The notes beneath the pieces were generated by a model, which saw only the letters and a list, made by a program, of their open reading frames with translations, did not search any database and was not told the origin of the DNA. Of a DNA stretch of 9,342 bases, positions 8,101 through 9,342 are shown one piece after another. Positions within the stretch are counted from its first letter, which is position 1; every line of letters starts with the position of its first letter. The translations under genes were made by a program, and so were the position numbers. This DNA is from CBDULQ01 sp965368115 (GTDB taxonomy: Bacteria > Pseudomonadota > Gammaproteobacteria > SZUA-229): contig CBDULQ010000146.1 of assembly GCA_965368115.1 (NCBI GenBank), forward strand, positions 1 to 9,342, read 5' to 3'.

Positions 8101-9342
8101 AAGGACGATCTATACCATCGACAAATATGCTCACTTCGCCATTGGCATAGACCAGAATATTGTCACCATTGGTATTAGCAATGAAGATTCGGCCAAGACT
8201 ATCCATGGCAATGCCGTGAGCCTGTGAGATACCATTTTCAACGATCAGGTTGATCTGTCCGGTATCGAGTCTTTCATAAAGCCTGCCCAGGGAAGAAATC
8301 AGTACACGGCCATCGGCCATTACCTCTATCGCTCCCTGATTACTCAATCCTGTGTTGACCTGCTCAGAAGTGCCGTCAGTTAAATATTTCATGTATACAT
8401 TGTGATTGAGAAGAACGTATACGTTACCACCAGTGTCGATATCCACATCGACCGGAGCCGGCACATTGTCTGCAAACAGGGATACGGTCCCATCACTCGA
8501 TACGGTCGATACCGAATTTCCGTGATAATTCACAACATAAACAATGCCGCTCGAATCGATATCGAAACCATAAGGTTGATCGATTCCCTGATTCTGTGCC
8601 TTAACACTAATCTGAACCGGGCTGTCCGGAGCTTGATAGCCCTGATTCGCCAAGCGCACCCTGGCCGTGACGACAGACGCATCGATCGGTTCATTACCAT
8701 GATTGGCTATATTCGCGTCGATATTGACTGCACGACCGGCAGCCAGCTGAGTAATCGGGGGATCGAATCGAGCCGACCCGGAAATTCGACGAGTAGATAA
8801 TATTTCGATCTGGGTAGCGCGTTCCGCCAGTAGCGTGTTGGATGTCGAATCGAAGGCCTGAATTGTCAGGCTGTAGAATCCAGGATCATGTCGGGCTGAA
8901 GACCACTCGGCTTCAGCTTCCACCGGATCACCCGGTGGAATGCTCAGTATATCCTGATAAGCATCGAAGCCCACCGACAGGTATCGCGCCGGGTACTGCC
9001 CGATAACCTGACCATCTGCATTGGCTACTTTAATAAACAGCAGAATATCGCGATTAGCGAGACCTGAATTTAGCAGTACAGCATCAACCTCAACTTCAGT
9101 AAGAGCGGCATACTGCTGCTGATAGGTATGGACATTCACAATATCGAATTCACTGGATGCCGCCCGATCCAGCTCGATGGTGTGGTTAAACGTGCCCGGT
9201 GCGGACAGACTGACGTTAACTGATTTAGACAGGTACCCTACCGCGCTCGACGAAAGTACAAAACTTGTGCCAGTGAGACCGGTAAAACTATAGGCCCCTG
9301 ATGCATCGGTCACGACCGGCGTGGGCACGCCCTGTATCAGGA
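2105..9342 (-). CDS. Giant multi-propeller, CARDB/Ig-domain surface protein (5' end outside window)
   Basis: The frame stays open to the right edge. The first possible start (GTG at 9328) is preceded by in-frame LIQG and falls inside a beta-sandwich domain, so the true start lies outside. Numbering here counts that GTG as residue 1; the stop is TAA at 2105-2107 after residue 2407. Seen in order: CarboxypepD_reg/SdrB-like end (1-57, DASGAYSFTGL), CARDB/Ig-like modules (58-250), NHL-type blades (251-1186), Ig-like half-domain (1187-1250), short beta segment (1251-1301), six-bladed propeller (1302-1554), Ig/CARDB/MG2-like domains (about 1555-1998; TDKASY resembles MG2 starts), GATase1/ThuA-like domain (1999-2218), DUF11/CARDB-like domain (about 2219-2320) and a helical tail (about 2322-2407). 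Such architectures are usually secreted adhesion or recognition proteins. I infer an extracytoplasmic location; specific function is unknown. No C-terminal membrane anchor, LPXTG or PEP-CTERM signal is visible. The downstream gene starts about 52 bases after the stop. Confidence 0.93.
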   Translation of the reverse strand, partial: LIQGVPTPVVTDASGAYSFTGLTGTSFVLSSSAVGYLSKSVNVSLSAPGTFNHTIELDRAASSEFDIVNVHTYQQQYAALTEVEVDAVLLNSGLANRDILLFIKVANADGQVIGQYPARYLSVGFDAYQDILSIPPGDPVEAEAEWSSARHDPGFYSLTIQAFDSTSNTLLAERATQIEILSTRRISGSARFDPPITQLAAGRAVNIDANIANHGNEPIDASVVTARVRLANQGYQAPDSPVQISVKAQNQGIDQPYGFDIDSSGIVYVVNYHGNSVSTVSSDGTVSLFADNVPAPVDVDIDTGGNVYVLLNHNVYMKYLTDGTSEQVNTGLSNQGAIEVMADGRVLISSLGRLYERLDTGQINLIVENGISQAHGIAMDSLGRIFIANTNGDNILVYANGEVSIFVDGIDRPYGIDIDDQDRLLVTTYMQNQLLRIAQDGQITVVTDGLAGPYDVKVSPQGNYVVSNNNSDEIVSVTPAGQIQVLVGPSLHGTKAADYDASGNLFVGNTNGANVIQMDANLATSQTFEGYPGITDVQANPAGGFDILYTGGLSNVDASGTETNISTTRYSVFDSLADGSGYYAVDSDRIEFIDSSGQASVYTQSQIFNPRYVVRKSAGGFYLMNAASLVWFDSNGNYRLITDDIGVNLNGMVEDASGNLYFNDLNSRTLYRLDASENITEVAQTSFYPAAMTMTATGTLLIAERYGYDVYEYSNGSFSVFATFPYRLTGDIHMDASGNLWASHANSSRVSKLNVDGTFTTFTMTSPRGIYEEGGVIYICSNNTIQALDVNDQVTIYLNDGFNAAYGFARDSSGREIIILGSNRLITYDATHTRDAEYDSLGHPRDIVLMDDGSLVIVNTQGRIMRVTDPTRFPDFLLANNHWFVEKESATSVLLANTSSFGRLDLSNGQYTAVGSGFNGLSAIAVNPAGGYAVLENTRSSLRLYDSQDALVDRIQGLVAPKGLVFDPNGDLLVANTGLNNIARVRADGNVEPYSNLISTFEYLALKSNGNLVVTNPSSIMEIDPDGALVYQEFMQPTTIKGLLVNSADEIVFSATSELSQYANGQYSKLASGLSNISDIEVDAQGEIFVADVNNDTIVHVAQDASLELTMENVPNVESIAFEQGTGNMFIAYGGSFVAYLDSNGDRTELKVDGVIDQRLTGIGFETDGVMLATAAEIDLLARVENIYPESTPQVNEVVYQASRSIPALPEDDTTLAVDFGSWVPTHSGDYAVEVVVDDGQTGGALTNTLHVGPMASGNLMLTDDLVLPGDRPVSGNLMINGADSTRITQVDPNGIAFTAQSGATSSRALAADSQGNVFVARGSTIVKVQPDGTVTDFVTNLAIGTGMAVDSSDVLYAVGSYSPNVYRIDPDGTVTTITQTAFNAVAVATDYDDNLYVLDSSTLSRVNADGSLTSIRTIQNGRGLTIDAYGNFYIVKGPVIQPESQIIKISPDGRNAEVLLDNASFEYEGVNVVADCSNNLLFAPWALPSLREQGGEENEIYQLVGDTRQMQRVLYGGPGSLLTDMDILFYDRHGQRLVIWTDLNAGRIFSFPVICGGLDVEAHVVTRADVDLSSTDPAPTNIVDNLDGTREFMWLLSDVDNRGRNIALNMQFNGLLEEETRPAFAQAYLQFNNSFDAANPVQVALDIPSLTARTAVSVQPSLGASQYGPQADVTMDVSVVNDAGTLFNGTLQLAIEDMSGATVASLPDIAVSNLAGMSNVLFNAQWNTGQTYAGNYILRATLLNDGGVSVATGQDQLEVVNSASTGSSIITSQVYTDKASYLSWDQVNIEARVRNEASNVIQLPSLATVTVVSPTGTTLYSEQFSVRELYAGSYQDLLTRMNLVEAADGSYTINLVVTDSAGAAQLSSSTTQFSVGGTVTQALTGTTSATPRQLDAGASVVCDSQVSNISSGNYSGVVVAQRLADMASGTILSEETTTVSILAGSNESFVRTIDTSGLPQGEYACLLAANVDGTDTQLSAAGFQVNQTTVQLATSVQTQGTGRMLVLLDDVLANNDQEPNGPDLSPLLSYQRSYLESQLDAAGWSYKIVTTKADFLSEMHLGGYSSYALFNEKITFEKEPLLEIRERVYSGDGLLQAGGKWAHIYHLYGALGTQSTFEWIHHNGVIDFAASPLSIAGTQTLPHYEEMSCFALDGAQVAATSNDDLAQPVLCNETNRAAVIHYDYGEGRSVMTAFDLLLQAVDTQPTELLDDLLVNSLNYIQPASISMTPNKMVPVTVAVNNTGTASSVRVLTTIPAGISVLDTDGGELLAGNQVRHEFSLAGGESQSVTVWIQLPDSTAPVTVSVETQAGDGITWSSVDNQSIVITPADLPGLAEARALLEADTSGHWMVDEALNFMTMAETSIASGLYMQAVKELSHAADYVTALGWTNSHDIRLMLDKAIRDTARLAP
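2108..2674 (-). other. DUF11/CARDB-like domain and helical C-terminal tail
   Basis: Residues about 2219-2320 form a beta-sandwich with TVAVNNTGTASSVRV, TTIPAGISVLDTDGG and GGESQSVTVWIQLP, characteristic of DUF11/CARDB-type domains. Residues about 2322-2407 are predicted helical (LAEARALLEADTSG, then DEALNFMTMAETSIASGLYM, then DIRLMLDKAIRDTARLAP) with no hydrophobic membrane segment. The tail may mediate oligomerisation or docking; I recognise no named family. Confidence 0.55.
2675..3334 (-). other. Rossmann-like domain resembling GATase1/ThuA folds
   Basis: Residues about 1999-2218 start with a buried strand, GRMLVLLDDV, followed by a helix (YQRSYLESQLDAAGW), a second strand (YKIVTT) and a third ending YALFNE. 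GDGLLQAGGKWAHIYHLYG follows at the place of the nucleophile elbow in class-I glutamine amidotransferase-like folds. The end, YDYGEGRSVMTAFDLLLQ then a helix, is typical of ThuA/DUF4350-type modules. The elbow shows AGGKWAH with no Cys, so amidotransferase chemistry is unlikely. Two cysteines (MSCFAL, VLCNE) sit further along and could pair. The family assignment is by pattern only. Confidence 0.5.
3335..4668 (-). other. Tandem Ig/CARDB/MG2-like domains of the giant protein
   Basis: Residues about 1555-1998 hold three to four beta-sandwich modules. Recurrent endings of the form Y-A-G-N-Y-I-L-R-A, D-G-S-Y-T-I-N-L-V-V and Q-G-E-Y-A-C-L-L-A mark the last strands of successive domains. SQVYTDKASYLSWDQVNI resembles the first strands of macroglobulin MG2 domains, which stack as rods in secreted proteins. 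VVCDS and YACLL in the last module could form a disulfide, which would fit an extracytoplasmic location. The composition here is GC-rich (about 55-65%) compared with the propeller array. Confidence 0.6.
4669..5425 (-). repeat. Second, six-bladed beta-propeller in the giant protein
   Basis: Residues about 1302-1554 contain six blade-like units. The first three are the clearest: AADSQGNVFVARGSTIVKV, MAVDSSDVLYAVGS with VYRIDPDGTVTTI, and ATDYDDNLYVLDSSTLSRV. Unit four (IDAYGNFYIVKG, IIKISPDGR) and units five and six carry longer loops, including a charged EQGGEENE stretch. The PDG between the third and fourth strands is typical of NHL/SMP-30-like blades. Six blades would form one complete closed propeller. 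It is set off from the larger array by about 115 residues of Ig-like sequence. Confidence 0.8.
5579..5770 (-). other. C-terminal half of a CARDB/Ig-like domain after the large propeller
   Basis: Residues about 1187-1250 carry the late strands expected of a CARDB/Ig-like fold: VVYQASRSIPAL, then VDFGSWVPTHSGDYAVEVVV, then TNTLHVGP. No matching early strands lie immediately before it; the candidates are at residues 179-225, on the other side of the propeller array. I read the two parts as one domain split by an insertion. Confidence 0.6.
5771..8578 (-). repeat. Array of about 23-24 NHL-type beta-propeller blades in the giant protein
   Basis: Residues about 251-1186 divide into units of about 38-42 residues (roughly 117-120 bases). 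Each follows the pattern: P/G-x-G-I-x-x-D-x-x-G-N-L-Y-V-x-N, three to six residues, I-x-x-x-D-x-x-G-x-x-x-x-x-x. Clear examples are QPYGFDIDSSGIVYVVN, RPYGIDIDDQDRLLVTT, DASGNLFVGNTNGANVI, DASGNLYFND and APKGLVFDPNGDLLVANTG. I count 23 full units plus a partial last one. NHL/SMP-30-like propellers normally use six or seven blades, so this should fold as three or four consecutive propellers. Propellers of this type usually bind proteins, sugars or nucleic acids; some are lactonases or lyases, but I see no catalytic signature here. Units are diverged at DNA level, with blades 1 and 5 among the most alike. Confidence 0.85.
8579..9342 (-). other. N-terminal visible part: CarboxypepD_reg-like end plus CARDB/Ig-like modules
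   Basis: The first visible residues (TDASGAYSFTGL, then SAVGYLSKSVNVSL) match the C-terminal strands of carboxypeptidase-regulatory-like or SdrB-type sandwiches, which often occur in tandem, so more copies may lie beyond the right edge. Residues about 58-178 form an Ig-like module ending in PGFYSLTIQAFD. Residues about 179-250 begin another CARDB-like module (ITQLAAGRAVNIDANIANHG) that lacks its second half before the propeller array begins. Confidence 0.65.

Noticed and set aside
5771..8578. Tandem DNA repeat or CRISPR-like array, considered because of the regular 117-120 base period
   Set aside because: The period comes from protein blades. The units are too diverged at DNA level and no constant short repeat with unique spacers exists.
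9326..9328. GTG as the start codon of the giant gene
   Set aside because: The frame continues upstream without a stop (LIQG), and the codon lies within a beta-sandwich motif with no signal peptide after it, so it is an internal Val.

Overview
The window is almost entirely filled by two very large genes, both on the minus strand, probably one operon read from right to left. The upstream gene (2105-9342) has no start here. It is open through the right edge, so at least 2411 residues are visible without the N-terminus. The downstream gene (1-2052) has its start codon here but runs off the left edge after 684 codons with no stop. Only 51-52 bases separate them, with no terminator visible. I see no RNA gene, insertion sequence, CRISPR array or credible plus-strand gene.

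The upstream product is a giant, apparently extracytoplasmic, modular beta-protein. From N to C it has: the tail of a carboxypeptidase-regulatory-like (SdrB-like) beta-sandwich; CARDB/Ig-like domains; an array of about 23-24 NHL-type beta-propeller blades (936 residues); more Ig-like sequence; a second six-bladed propeller; three or four further Ig/CARDB/MG2-like domains; a Rossmann-like domain resembling class-I glutamine amidotransferase/ThuA folds without an evident nucleophile cysteine; another DUF11/CARDB-like domain; and a helical C-terminal tail. The large propeller appears to be spliced into the middle of one CARDB/Ig-like domain, and the smaller one may be too.

The downstream product has one N-terminal hydrophobic segment, a helical or coiled-coil stretch and a transglutaminase-like core. 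The core keeps the His and Asp of the triad but has Ala where the catalytic Cys belongs. The visible 684 residues contain no cysteine at all, so this looks like a pseudo-transglutaminase. Base composition drops from about 60-65% GC to about 37-47% GC inside the core (around 780-850), like the GC-rich core and AT-rich tail of Rhs-type genes.

The giant gene is also a mosaic: the big propeller is AT-rich (often 37-45% GC) between flanks at 55-67%. Together the pair suggests a cell-surface recognition, adhesion or assembly system: a giant secreted multi-propeller protein plus a membrane-anchored non-catalytic transglutaminase-fold partner. That role is inference. The organism is most likely a Gram-negative bacterium, perhaps a gammaproteobacterium, judged from protein style only; this is tentative.
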